Shown: piece by piece, positions 19,687-27,154 of the stretch
Position numbering within the stretch: position 1 is the stretch's first letter
Layout of the letters: each line of letters opens with the position of its first letter
Origin: Tsukamurella spumae
Lineage (GTDB): Bacteria > Actinomycetota > Actinomycetes > Mycobacteriales > Mycobacteriaceae
Direction of reading: 5' to 3'
DNA: 62,533 nucleotides
NCBI RefSeq assembly: GCF_012396015.1
Contig: NZ_JAAXOQ010000028.1
Span: 1 to 62,533 of the forward strand
Position numbers and translations under genes: made by a program
The notes under the pieces: model-generated
Databases searched by the model: none
What the model was told of the DNA's origin: nothing
What the model saw: the letters and a program-made list of their open reading frames with translations, nothing else

Positions 19687-21258
19687 TCAGGCGTCGTCGA
19701 GCAGCGCGACGACGGTGCCGACGATGGTCGTGAGCAGTCTGTCGGCGGCCGGCTGCCACAGTCCGTGGCGACGGCGCGGTGTCACCTCGACGGGGTCGCC
19801 GTCGTGCGTGACGCGACCGGTCGCGATGCTCACGCGGTGTCCGTTCACCTCCACGTGCCGGGCGGTGACGGTCGCCGCGCCGGGCGGCAGCTCGGCCAGG
19901 ATGTGCTCGAGAACGATTCTGCGGGTGGCGAGTACACCCGCGGGTGACTGTGCGCTGTGCGTCCCGCGGTCGAACTCGTAGCCCTCTTCGTTCTCGTCGA
20001 GCGCGATCGTCGATGCGCTGAGGATCAGGTCGGCCGACCGCAGGATCTCCGACAGCGCCGCTGTATCGGGGTCACCGTCGAGTGTCCGGATGCCCTCCGC
20101 GGTGAACGACGGTGCGCCGATGTTCAATCCGAGCGGGTGGCACTGCTCGACGCCGGAACCCGGGTACATCGGGGCGTCGAACCACAATGAGACCACTGCG
20201 GCTTGATTGCCCCGGGAGATGGTGCCGTCGCCGTCGTGGTGCCAGCCTTCGGAGCGGTAGAGGCCGAGCACTTGTCGGACGTCGTGCACGCTGCCGCCGG
20301 CGACCAAACGGTCGGCGTCCGACGGCTCGTACCGCTCGCGGAAAACCTGGGGGAAGGGCTGTTCGCGCCTCGACTCCCTGATGTGTTCCCGCCAGGCGGC
20401 TCGTTCCGGCTCCAGCGATGCCGCCGGGTGCCAGAGCCGGATCCGCGCATCGTCGGAGACCTCGACCGGCGTGCCGGCCGGGTCGCGGAACGCGCCCGGT
20501 CGGCCCATGAACGAGGGCCCGTCGACGATCTGCCAGACCAGCGCTTCGCTGAACGGCGCGACGGGTGCCGCGAACGCGGCGTGAGCCCACCGTTGCGCCG
20601 GCCAGGTGGCGGCTACCGCCCACGAGCCCTCCAGCGACTTCAGCCAGGTGGTGAGCTGTGCTTTCGTCGGACGCTCCGTGTCCAGACGAAGGGCCACCTC
20701 GGGCCGGGTGGCCATGCGGCGCCGGGCGTCCCGGGTGTACCGCGTGAATTTCTTCTTGATGCCTCCATGTCGAGTGCTGCTGGTCGCGTCGGCGAGCGCC
20801 GACACGGACTCCGGCGTAGGGGCCGCCATGATGGCGCGTGCCATCGCGAAGGCTGCGGCCTGCGACGGGACCGCCTTCACGGCGGGATCCGGTGCGACCG
20901 ACGCTCGCGCCAGTATCCGGGAGACGGCGCCTGCCCATTCGGCATCGAGGGTGAGCGCGACGAGGGCTGCCCGTTCCAGTGCCCGTGCGTCCTCGGGGGT
21001 GAACGCCTTGTCCGCGACGAAGGGCTCCGAGCCGTCGTGGATGCGTGCGAGGTGGCCATCCGCGAGCTCGAGGATCCTCGCCGCGAAGTTCCGGTAGGGC
21101 TCGCTCGCAGCCAATTGCGCGGTGAGTTCCCCGCGGAGTTCGTCGTCGTCACCGACGAAGATCCATGTGGACCGCATGGTGCTCAGCGCGTTCGCTGCCG
21201 CAAGACCGAGGCGTACCTCTGTGTGGGCCTCCAATTCCTCGTAGAGTCCACCATCCAT
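19687..21258 (-). CDS. DUF4132 domain protein
   Basis: A 523-aa cytosolic protein whose centre (KKKFTRYTRDARRRMATRP, WLKSLEGSWAVAATWPAQRW, ALVWQIVDG) matches the DUF4132 family, which is often linked to WGR/MolR-type proteins of unknown function. The C terminus includes RRIVLEHILAELP. The start at 21258 was chosen because TATGGT lies 7 bases before it; an in-frame ATG at 21270 is the alternative. Longer extensions would overlap the divergent SUKH gene. No catalytic motif was recognised. Confidence 0.75.
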   Translation of the reverse strand: MDGGLYEELEAHTEVRLGLAAANALSTMRSTWIFVGDDDELRGELTAQLAASEPYRNFAARILELADGHLARIHDGSEPFVADKAFTPEDARALERAALVALTLDAEWAGAVSRILARASVAPDPAVKAVPSQAAAFAMARAIMAAPTPESVSALADATSSTRHGGIKKKFTRYTRDARRRMATRPEVALRLDTERPTKAQLTTWLKSLEGSWAVAATWPAQRWAHAAFAAPVAPFSEALVWQIVDGPSFMGRPGAFRDPAGTPVEVSDDARIRLWHPAASLEPERAAWREHIRESRREQPFPQVFRERYEPSDADRLVAGGSVHDVRQVLGLYRSEGWHHDGDGTISRGNQAAVVSLWFDAPMYPGSGVEQCHPLGLNIGAPSFTAEGIRTLDGDPDTAALSEILRSADLILSASTIALDENEEGYEFDRGTHSAQSPAGVLATRRIVLEHILAELPPGAATVTARHVEVNGHRVSIATGRVTHDGDPVEVTPRRRHGLWQPAADRLLTTIVGTVVALLDDA

Positions 21259-21327
21259 GATGTGCACCATAACGGATTTATTATTGTCGTGCTTGAACCC
21301 TCGGGTCGATGACCTTACGCTGACCGC

Positions 21328-21834
21328 ATGGAGCCGGAGGAGGTGTGGTCGGAGGACCGCTACGAGCCCTACATCCAGGATCCGCTCACACCGGAAATCC
21401 TGGACGCCGCGGAGCGTGCGCTGGGAGTGCGGCTGCCCTCGTCGCTTGTGGCGCTTCTGGCCCATCGCAACGGTGGCCCCATCCGCATGACCCTGCCGCA
21501 GGATCGCGACTACGACATTGTGCACCGCGAGATCCGGGGCATCGGTGAGAAGTTCCCGCACCTCGCCAAAGAGGCGTGGTGGCAGTGGGAGGACGAGGAC
21601 GCGGACATCCCGACCCCGACGGATCCGGACTGGCTGATCCCCTTCGACGGTGACGGTCACTGGGATCTGTGCCTGGACTACCGGCTCTCGCCGAACGACG
21701 CAGCCGGGCTGCGCGTCGACCCCGCGGTCACCGTCATCGACAACGACCGGATCGGGCCGGATATCGAGTTCCCCGTCGCAGAATCCTTCGATGCCTACCT
21801 CGCGGAACTCGTCGAGCCGCAGAACTACGAGTGA
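21328..21834 (+). CDS. SMI1/KNR4 (SUKH) family protein
   Basis: A 168-aa acidic protein. The N-terminal half has the SUKH pattern: an initial LTPEILDAAERALGVRLPSS helix, ALLAHRNGG, and later PTDPDWLIPFDGDGHWDLCLDY. SUKH proteins are often immunity proteins against polymorphic toxins, although some act in other roles. No toxin with a nuclease or deaminase tail is adjacent. TACGCT at 21316-21321 is 6 bases before the ATG (leaderless). It is divergent from the DUF4132 gene, and together they look like a small accessory pair. Confidence 0.78.
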   Translation: MEPEEVWSEDRYEPYIQDPLTPEILDAAERALGVRLPSSLVALLAHRNGGPIRMTLPQDRDYDIVHREIRGIGEKFPHLAKEAWWQWEDEDADIPTPTDPDWLIPFDGDGHWDLCLDYRLSPNDAAGLRVDPAVTVIDNDRIGPDIEFPVAESFDAYLAELVEPQNYE

Positions 21835-21837
21835 GCC

Positions 21838-22005
21838 TCAGCGGTCGAAGAACCGGTCGCTGAGCCTGTCGAAGAAGCCGTCGATCTTCTTCTCCCGATC
21901 GGTGCCCTCGACCTTCGAGTTCCAGAGGTACACCAGGCCGAAGACCACGGCGACGAGGCCGAGCACGAGCGCGGTGATCAGGATGACCTGGACCGTTGTG
22001 GACAT
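21838..22005 (-). CDS. 55-aa single-pass membrane protein behind tRNA-Thr
   Basis: A small protein with one transmembrane helix (about 5-28, VQVILITALVLGLVAVVFGL) and a charged C-terminal tail that repeats FFDR (FFDRLSDRFFDR). The ATG at 22005 is preceded by AAAGGA; an ATG two codons upstream at 22011 is possible. Its start lies only 13 bases after the encoded CCA of tRNA-Thr on the same strand, so it probably depends on the tRNA transcript. The function is unknown. It ends 3 bases from the convergent SUKH stop. Confidence 0.65.
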   Translation of the reverse strand: MSTTVQVILITALVLGLVAVVFGLVYLWNSKVEGTDREKKIDGFFDRLSDRFFDR

Positions 22006-22018
22006 CGCCATCCTTTCG

Positions 22019-22093
22019 TGGAGCCCCCCGTCGGGATTGAACCGACGACCTTCGCTTTACAAGAGCGGTGCTCTACCACTGAGCTAGGGAGGC
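22019..22093 (-). tRNA. tRNA-Thr (anticodon TGT)
   Basis: The minus strand folds into a full cloverleaf: acceptor GCCTCCC with GGGGGGC, D-stem GCTC/GAGC, anticodon loop CTTGTAA with anticodon TGT, T-stem GTCGG/CCGAC with loop TTCAATC, discriminator T and an encoded CCA. The only irregularity is a C-A mismatch at the top of the anticodon stem (27-43) and one T-G acceptor pair. The TGT anticodon reads ACA and related threonine codons. Confidence 0.95.
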
Positions 22094-22134
22094 GTGGCCC
22101 GGAGGCCGACGGCACACAGCATATCGTGACCAGC

Positions 22135-23019
22135 ATGAGTGACTCCTTCGAGACCATCAGCTGGACCATCGACGACGACGGCATCGCCACGCTGCTGCTG
22201 GACCGTCCGGATCAGCTCAACGCGTTCAGTGTGACGATGGCCCGCGAGCTGACCGAGTTCTTCGAGGTGCACGCCCACAGCGACGACATCCGCGCCGTCG
22301 TCGTGACCGGCGCGGGCCGCGCCTTCTGCGCCGGGATGGACCTCACCGGAGAGGGCAATGTCTTCGGTCTCGACGAGTCGGTGCTGCCCACGCCGGAGGA
22401 GTTCGCCGCGCACTACGACGAGGCGCCCTACCAGGACGGCGTCCGCGATACCGGCGGCAAACTGACCCTGGCGATCCACGCGCTGCCCAAGCCCGTGATC
22501 GCCGCGATCAACGGGGCCGCGGTCGGCATCGGCGCGACCATGACGCTGGCGATGGACACCCGGCTCGCGTCGACCAAGGCCCGCATCGGCTTCGTCTTCG
22601 GCCGCCTCGGCATCGTCATGGAGGCGTGCTCCAGTTGGTTCCTGCCCCGCATCGTCGGGCCCGCGCAGGCCCTCGAGTGGGTCTACTCCGCCGACATCCT
22701 CACCGCCGAGGAGGCCCGCGAGGGTCGCCTGGTCCGCAGCCTCCACGAGCCCGACGATCTCGTCCCCGCCGCGCAGGAGCTCGCTCGTTCCTGGGTCAAG
22801 GGTCGCTCCGCCGCCGGGGTCGCCATCAACAAGCAGCTGATCTACCGCGGCCTGGGCGCCGCGAAGCCGCTGGATCAGCACCTGATGGACTCGCTCGGCA
22901 TGTACTACACGTCGATCGGCGACGGCAAGGAGGGCGTGGCCGCGTTCCTCGGCAAGCGCGATCCGGAGTTCACCGCGCGGGCATCCGAGCTGCCCCGCAT
23001 CGTCCCCGCGGAGCAATAA
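22135..23019 (+). CDS. Enoyl-CoA hydratase/isomerase family protein
   Basis: A 294-aa crotonase-fold enzyme, probably hydrating enoyl-CoA in fatty-acid or amino-acid breakdown. It shows RPDQLNAFSVTM (24-35), the oxyanion segment GAGRAFCAGMDL (59-70), INGAAVGIGATMTLAMD and a candidate catalytic Glu163 in GIVMEACSSWFLP. A single Glu leaves hydratase or isomerase activity open. TATCGT (22122-22127) is 7 bases before the ATG (leaderless). The GNAT gene follows after 9 bases, but with its own -10-like hexamer. Confidence 0.88.
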   Translation: MSDSFETISWTIDDDGIATLLLDRPDQLNAFSVTMARELTEFFEVHAHSDDIRAVVVTGAGRAFCAGMDLTGEGNVFGLDESVLPTPEEFAAHYDEAPYQDGVRDTGGKLTLAIHALPKPVIAAINGAAVGIGATMTLAMDTRLASTKARIGFVFGRLGIVMEACSSWFLPRIVGPAQALEWVYSADILTAEEAREGRLVRSLHEPDDLVPAAQELARSWVKGRSAAGVAINKQLIYRGLGAAKPLDQHLMDSLGMYYTSIGDGKEGVAAFLGKRDPEFTARASELPRIVPAEQ

Positions 23020-23028
23020 GCTGAACCC

Positions 23029-23517
23029 ATGGAGATCCGCGACGCGCAACCGTCCGACCTGCCGGCGATCCTCGTCATCCACAACGACGCGGTGGAGAAC
23101 TCGACGGCGATCTGGAGCGAGGAGAAGGCCGACCTCGCCGAGCGCAAGGCGTGGCTGGCCGAGCGCCGGGGTGCCGGGTTCCCCGTCCTCGTCGCCATCG
23201 TCGACGGTGAGCTGGGCGGATACGCCTCGTACGGACCGTTCCGGCCGAAGACCGGGTACCGGCACACCGTCGAGAACTCGGTGTACGTGGCGGACGGCTA
23301 CTACCGGCGTGGCATCGCCGAGGCGCTGATGCGCGCCCTCATCGAGCGCGCGGAGGCCGCCGATGTGCACGTGGTGGTCGCGGCGATCGAGGAGTCGAAC
23401 CACGCCTCCGTGGCGCTGCACCGCAAGCTCGGCTTCCGGGTGACCGGGCAGATGCCGCAGGTGGGCTACAAGTTCGGTCGGTGGATGGACCTGGTTCTCA
23501 TGCAGAAGATCCTCTGA
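23029..23517 (+). CDS. GNAT N-acetyltransferase, phosphinothricin-acetyltransferase type
   Basis: A 162-aa acetyltransferase with the family signature MEIRDAQPSDLPAILVIHND, then GYASYGPFRPKTGYRHTVENSVYV and the acetyl-CoA loop DGYYRRGIAEALM. The C terminus ends in GYKFGRWMDLVLMQKIL. Relatives acetylate phosphinothricin, methionine sulfoximine or related amino acids, so a detoxification or amino-acid acetylation role is likely. TAAGCT at 23017-23022 overlaps the stop of the upstream gene and lies 6 bases before the ATG. It overlaps the convergent membrane-protein gene by 20 bases. Confidence 0.88.
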   Translation: MEIRDAQPSDLPAILVIHNDAVENSTAIWSEEKADLAERKAWLAERRGAGFPVLVAIVDGELGGYASYGPFRPKTGYRHTVENSVYVADGYYRRGIAEALMRALIERAEAADVHVVVAAIEESNHASVALHRKLGFRVTGQMPQVGYKFGRWMDLVLMQKIL

Positions 23518-23971
23518 CGGCGCGCACCGTCCCGGACACCACGACGGCCAGCGCGATGGCGACCAGGAGCGCGATCGTCGCCACCCCGTAGGGCTGGTCC
23601 AGCACCGTCGGATTGAGCGCGCCCTTCCCGGGCGGGCGTGGCAGTGCCACCGCGGCGGCGAGAGCCAGCACCGTCACGGCGGCGAGTGCGCCGCACAGCG
23701 CACCCGGCCACCACGCGGGTGGCAGCATCCGCACGGCGACGTGTCCCGCCAGCAGGCACAGCGGCGCGAACACCCCGTCGTGCGCGACGAGGATCGCGAC
23801 CGCCCACAGTGCCGCCGACAGCAGGTCGCGCGGCGGCAGATTCGTCGATTGCACTGCGCCGTAGGCGATCAGGCCCAGTCCCGCCATCACGAGCAGGACC
23901 CGCAGCACCGTCACCGCGGTCCCCGCGCGTTCGGTGCCCGACGATGCCGTGTCCGTGTCCGTGTCCGTCAT
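23498..23971 (-). CDS. Membrane protein, last gene of a glycosyltransferase/molybdo-oxidoreductase operon
   Basis: A 157-aa protein with a Thr/Asp-rich N terminus and four hydrophobic segments (about 24-44, 50-66, 70-108, 131-153). The family was not recognised. Its ATG overlaps the stop of the molybdopterin oxidoreductase (ATGA), so it is translationally coupled to that gene and may be its membrane partner. It is the fifth gene of the coupled operon that starts at 27030. Confidence 0.7.
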   Translation of the reverse strand: MTDTDTDTASSGTERAGTAVTVLRVLLVMAGLGLIAYGAVQSTNLPPRDLLSAALWAVAILVAHDGVFAPLCLLAGHVAVRMLPPAWWPGALCGALAAVTVLALAAAVALPRPPGKGALNPTVLDQPYGVATIALLVAIALAVVVSGTVRAVRGSSA

Positions 23972-25071
23972 GCCGCCTCGATCCTCGACACCCACTTGGT
24001 CTGATGCACGCCGGGCCGAGCCGCGGCGATCACGCGGCACGGATAGCCGTGGTCGAGATCCAGCTCCTCACCGTTGAGCCGCAGTGCCAGCAGTGAGGTC
24101 TCGTCGCGGACCTTCGCGGCCGCCATCGTCGACTGCGCGTACAGCCCGAGCTCCATCGACGCGAACCGCAGGTCGGCACCGTCGAGCCCGGCGAGCGCGG
24201 CCAGGTCTGCGATCCGCACGCCGGTCCACAGCGCGTACTGCGTCCAGCCCTCCACACAGGCGATCGGCAGGTGGACGGTGCGCTGCGGCAGGGCCTGCAG
24301 GTCGGCGAGCGTGAGCTCGACCCTGCGCGGACCGTCGAGTACGAGCCGGAAGTCCGGCGACCGAACGTGTTCCGTGACGCCGGCCGCCGCGGCGGTCCGG
24401 TTCACCGGCATGCGCTGCGGCCCGGCGCCGGATCGCGGCGCGAGTACGCCGAGCCGGTGCAGTCCGGGGACCGATTGGCTGCCGACCGCGACCACTGCCA
24501 GACCGGCCGCCGCGAGTCCCGCCGTGAGGACGGTGCGCCGGGACACCCCCGGCGCGTACGACTCCCGGGAGCCGCGCCGAAAGGCGGTGAGCACGATGGG
24601 CAGCTTGATCGCCAGGTGGATCGACGCCGCGCCGAGCACGACGAACGCGGTCGCGTAGTGGGCGGCCGGGAAGAAGAATTTCCACGCGTACCACTGCGCG
24701 ATGTTGAGCAGTCCGGTGAACAACTGGAACAGCATCGCGGCCACCAGCGCGAAGGTGGCGGCGCGTTCGAGGAGCCGCGGTAAGGAGCCGATCACGGGGC
24801 GCTCGAACAACTTCGGGTACACGGCGGCCAGCTTCAGCAGCACCAGCGGGATCGCCGCCACGCCCGAGGCGATGTGCAGGCCCTGCGTCAGCTGATACAG
24901 CCAGACCGGCGAGCGCGGCTCGGCGAACCACGTGGGCGGGTGCTGCAGCCAGTGACTGAACAACCCCGTCGCGAAGCACACGACGATGCAGATGCCCAGC
25001 AGCGCACCGAGGCGGGCTGCGGTCGCCGGCTGCCGTAGGGCGGGCGGCCCGGTCGGGGACGGGCCGCTCAC
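23968..25071 (-). CDS. Membrane-anchored molybdopterin-dependent oxidoreductase
   Basis: A 367-aa fusion. The N-terminal half has four or five membrane helices with spaced histidines (FSHWLQ, GLHIASG, AAHYATAF, ASIHLAI) that could hold haem b, as in cytochrome b561-like domains. The C-terminal half is a sulfite-oxidase-type molybdopterin domain with the candidate Mo ligand Cys272 in IACVEGWTQY and the family motif DHGYPCRVI. A SRRTVLTAGLAA stretch at the junction resembles a Tat signal and suggests an external active domain. The GTG start overlaps the methyltransferase stop (GTGA). The substrate is unknown. Confidence 0.83.
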   Translation of the reverse strand: MSGPSPTGPPALRQPATAARLGALLGICIVVCFATGLFSHWLQHPPTWFAEPRSPVWLYQLTQGLHIASGVAAIPLVLLKLAAVYPKLFERPVIGSLPRLLERAATFALVAAMLFQLFTGLLNIAQWYAWKFFFPAAHYATAFVVLGAASIHLAIKLPIVLTAFRRGSRESYAPGVSRRTVLTAGLAAAGLAVVAVGSQSVPGLHRLGVLAPRSGAGPQRMPVNRTAAAAGVTEHVRSPDFRLVLDGPRRVELTLADLQALPQRTVHLPIACVEGWTQYALWTGVRIADLAALAGLDGADLRFASMELGLYAQSTMAAAKVRDETSLLALRLNGEELDLDHGYPCRVIAAARPGVHQTKWVSRIEAA

Positions 25072-25694
25072 CGGACCAACTCCGCGCACCGTCGGCCCGA
25101 GTGATCGAGCCGGCGGGCGAGTCGGAGCCCGGCGGCGGCCGCGAGGTCGTCCAGCGCATCGGATCCCACATGCGCCCAGGGGAACCAGACGGACGTACCG
25201 CTCGCGGCCCGCACGCGGACCGCCTCCCGGTGCACGCCCCGGGCTGCGGGCTCGACCTCCACGACGACGGTGCCGCCGGGCTCGACGAGTGCCGCGGCGC
25301 GGCGCAGGAGGCGGGCGGGATCGCCGCCGATCCCGATGTTGCCGTCGAGGAGGATCGCGTGCGACCAGCGTCCTTCGCCGGGGAGCGGGGCGAACACGTC
25401 GCGCCGCAGCGCGGCGGCACCGCGCTCGCGGGTCAGGCGCACCGCGTGCGGCGAATCATCCACGCCCAGTGCGGGAATACCGCGTCGGAGCAGTACGTCG
25501 ACGACGCGGCCGGGGCCGCAGCCCAGGTCCACCGTGGGGCCGTGGCACCAGTCGAGCACGGCATCGAGGAGTGACTCGTCGGCGTGCTCGTGCCCGAGCC
25601 AGCGCGCGACGGGCAGCCGCCGGACCTCGCCGCCGGCGGTCTGCAGCTCGCCGTCGTGGCCCGCCATGACGGCGTCCCAGTGCGCGGCGGTCAT
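25068..25694 (-). CDS. Class I SAM-dependent methyltransferase
   Basis: A 208-aa methyltransferase with motif I VDLGCGPGRVVDVLLRRG, the acidic strand GVDDSPHAVRL and the motif-IV-like ILLDGNIGIGGDP. The ATG overlaps the stop of the DUF2064 gene (ATGA) and its end overlaps the oxidoreductase start, so it is the third of five coupled genes. A sugar-nucleotide or lipid-linked substrate is suggested only by its neighbours. Confidence 0.85.
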   Translation of the reverse strand: MTAAHWDAVMAGHDGELQTAGGEVRRLPVARWLGHEHADESLLDAVLDWCHGPTVDLGCGPGRVVDVLLRRGIPALGVDDSPHAVRLTRERGAAALRRDVFAPLPGEGRWSHAILLDGNIGIGGDPARLLRRAAALVEPGGTVVVEVEPAARGVHREAVRVRAASGTSVWFPWAHVGSDALDDLAAAAGLRLARRLDHSGRRCAELVR

Positions 25695-26368
25695 GCGCAC
25701 CGCTCCCGCTCGGAGCGCACGGTGTCCGCGGTCCGGCGGAACCACGAATCGGCGGCGCACGCGGCGGCCACCGCTCGGACGTCGTCGGGATGGTCCACAT
25801 CGCGCAGCTCCGGCAGTTCCCGAGGGTCGAGGCCGGCATCGGCCAGCGCCCGCCGAGTGCGGGCGCCCGTCGAGGCGGTCGACATCGGAACGGTGAGCAG
25901 GCACTCCAGGCGGTCCGCCGCTCCCTCCGGCACGCCGAGCGCCCACCACCCGCCGTCCTCGGCGGGCCCGAGCGCGGCGGACCGTCGGGAGGCTTCGAGG
26001 CCGAGCGCGAGCAGCTCGGGCCGGACCTGCGGGGTATCCATGCCGATCTGCAGGACGGGACCGCCGCCGAGCGCGGCGGCGCGGTGATGTGCTGCGACGA
26101 GCCGCTCGGCGAGGCCCCCCTCCGCCTGTCCGAAGACCGCGCAGTCGTCGAGCAGCTCGCGCAGGCCGGCACCGTCGACGGCGTCCTCGAGCCGCCCGCC
26201 GAGCGCCACCGCGCACCGCGCCCCGGGGACGGCGAGCGCCGCGGTCAGGGTGTCGCGCAGCGCGGCGGCGGCGAGCCGGGCCGCGTCATCAGGGCTGTAG
26301 GAGCGGGTCAGACGGGTCTTGACGAGGCCTGGGACGGGTGCCTTGGCGACCACCAGCACGGTGCTCAT
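25691..26368 (-). CDS. DUF2064 / TIGR04282-type nucleotidyl- or glycosyltransferase
   Basis: A 225-aa protein with the CofC/MobA-like start TVLVVAKAPVPGLVKTRL, the metal-binding GMDTPQV and the AEDGGWWALGV motif. Members of this family are annotated as arsenosugar-type glycosyltransferases, but no arsenic gene is present here. It is coupled by ATGA overlaps to the GT2 gene upstream and the methyltransferase downstream. Activation or transfer of a sugar or phospho-carboxylate is likely; the exact reaction is open. Confidence 0.82.
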   Translation of the reverse strand: MSTVLVVAKAPVPGLVKTRLTRSYSPDDAARLAAAALRDTLTAALAVPGARCAVALGGRLEDAVDGAGLRELLDDCAVFGQAEGGLAERLVAAHHRAAALGGGPVLQIGMDTPQVRPELLALGLEASRRSAALGPAEDGGWWALGVPEGAADRLECLLTVPMSTASTGARTRRALADAGLDPRELPELRDVDHPDDVRAVAAACAADSWFRRTADTVRSERERCA

Positions 26369-27030
26369 CGTGCCGCTCGCAGGAAGTCGACGGTGGCCCG
26401 CACGGTGCCGCGCAGCGACCCGGAGACCTTGGAGCGCCCACCGGTCCGGGGGCCGTAGTGGACCGGCCGCTCGACGACCCGCCAGCCGGCCGCGCCGGCG
26501 CGCGCGAGCAGCTCCACCGGGTAGCCCGACCGGCGATCCACGACGCCCAGCCCGAGCACCGCGTCGCGGCGCACGGCGCGCATCGGGCCGATGTCGTGCA
26601 GGGGCAGCCCGTACCGTCGGCGCAGACGCGCGGCGACGAGCGCGGATCCCATCCGCGCGTGCCACGGCCACACGCCGGGGGCGGCGGGGCGGCGCCGCCC
26701 GACCGCCAGGTCCGCGCCGTCGCGCACCGCGGCGACCAGGGACGGGAGCTCGCGCGGGTCCATCGAGCCGTCACCGTCGACGGTGCAGACGAGCGTCGAG
26801 CGCGCCGCGCTGACCCCGGCGTGAACGGCGCTGCCGTACCCAGGCCGCGGCTCGACGATCACCTCGGCGCCCGCGCGGCGCGCGACCTCGGCGGTGCCGT
26901 CGGTGGAGCCGTTGTCGACCACGAGGGCGGTGAAACCCGTGGGGAGGGAGGCGATCACGGGGCCGATCGACGCGGCCTCGTCGCGGCACGGGATCACGAC
27001 GGTGACCGTGTCCGGCTCGATGTCTGTCAT
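26365..27030 (-). CDS. Glycosyltransferase family 2, dolichyl/polyprenyl-phosphate sugar synthase-like
   Basis: A 221-aa GT-A enzyme without transmembrane segments. It has TVTVVIPCRDEAASIGPVI, the nucleotide-binding VVDNGSTDGTAEVARRAGA, VCTVDGDGSMDP (DxD-like) and a C-terminal RPVHYGPRTGGRSKVSGSLR that fits Dol-P-Man synthase relatives. It probably moves a sugar from a nucleotide to a polyprenyl phosphate at the inner membrane face. TAGCGT lies 7 bases before the ATG at 27030 (leaderless), which makes this the operon head. Confidence 0.85.
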   Translation of the reverse strand: MTDIEPDTVTVVIPCRDEAASIGPVIASLPTGFTALVVDNGSTDGTAEVARRAGAEVIVEPRPGYGSAVHAGVSAARSTLVCTVDGDGSMDPRELPSLVAAVRDGADLAVGRRRPAAPGVWPWHARMGSALVAARLRRRYGLPLHDIGPMRAVRRDAVLGLGVVDRRSGYPVELLARAGAAGWRVVERPVHYGPRTGGRSKVSGSLRGTVRATVDFLRAAR

Positions 27031-27037
27031 GTCTTTC

Positions 27038-27147
27038 ACGCTAGGAAGGACGCGCCGTCCGGACCAGGAGTTCGCGATGACGAAAGTGTGACGGTGGGCC
27101 GTCACGTGCCCTTCGGGGTGTCGGTGCCGCTGCCGCGTCGTTACGGT
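27038..27147. promoter_or_regulatory. Divergent promoter region of the glycosyltransferase block
   Basis: Two outward-facing -10-like hexamers bound this region: TAGCGT on the minus strand (27043-27038), 7 bases before the GT2 start, and TACGGT on the plus strand (27142-27147), 7 bases before the start at 27155. Both predict leaderless mRNAs. About 95 bases lie between them, enough for regulator sites. I see no clear inverted repeat there. Confidence 0.55.
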
Positions 27148-27154
27148 CGATGCC

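Noticed and set aside
21328-21834. A full polymorphic toxin-immunity locus
   Set aside because: A SUKH-type protein is present, but no secreted toxin, repeat-rich carrier or toxin tail is adjacent.
25691-26368. Arsenosugar biosynthesis
   Set aside because: The DUF2064 protein resembles a family annotated that way, but no arsenic methyltransferase, radical-SAM partner or arsenic gene is near.
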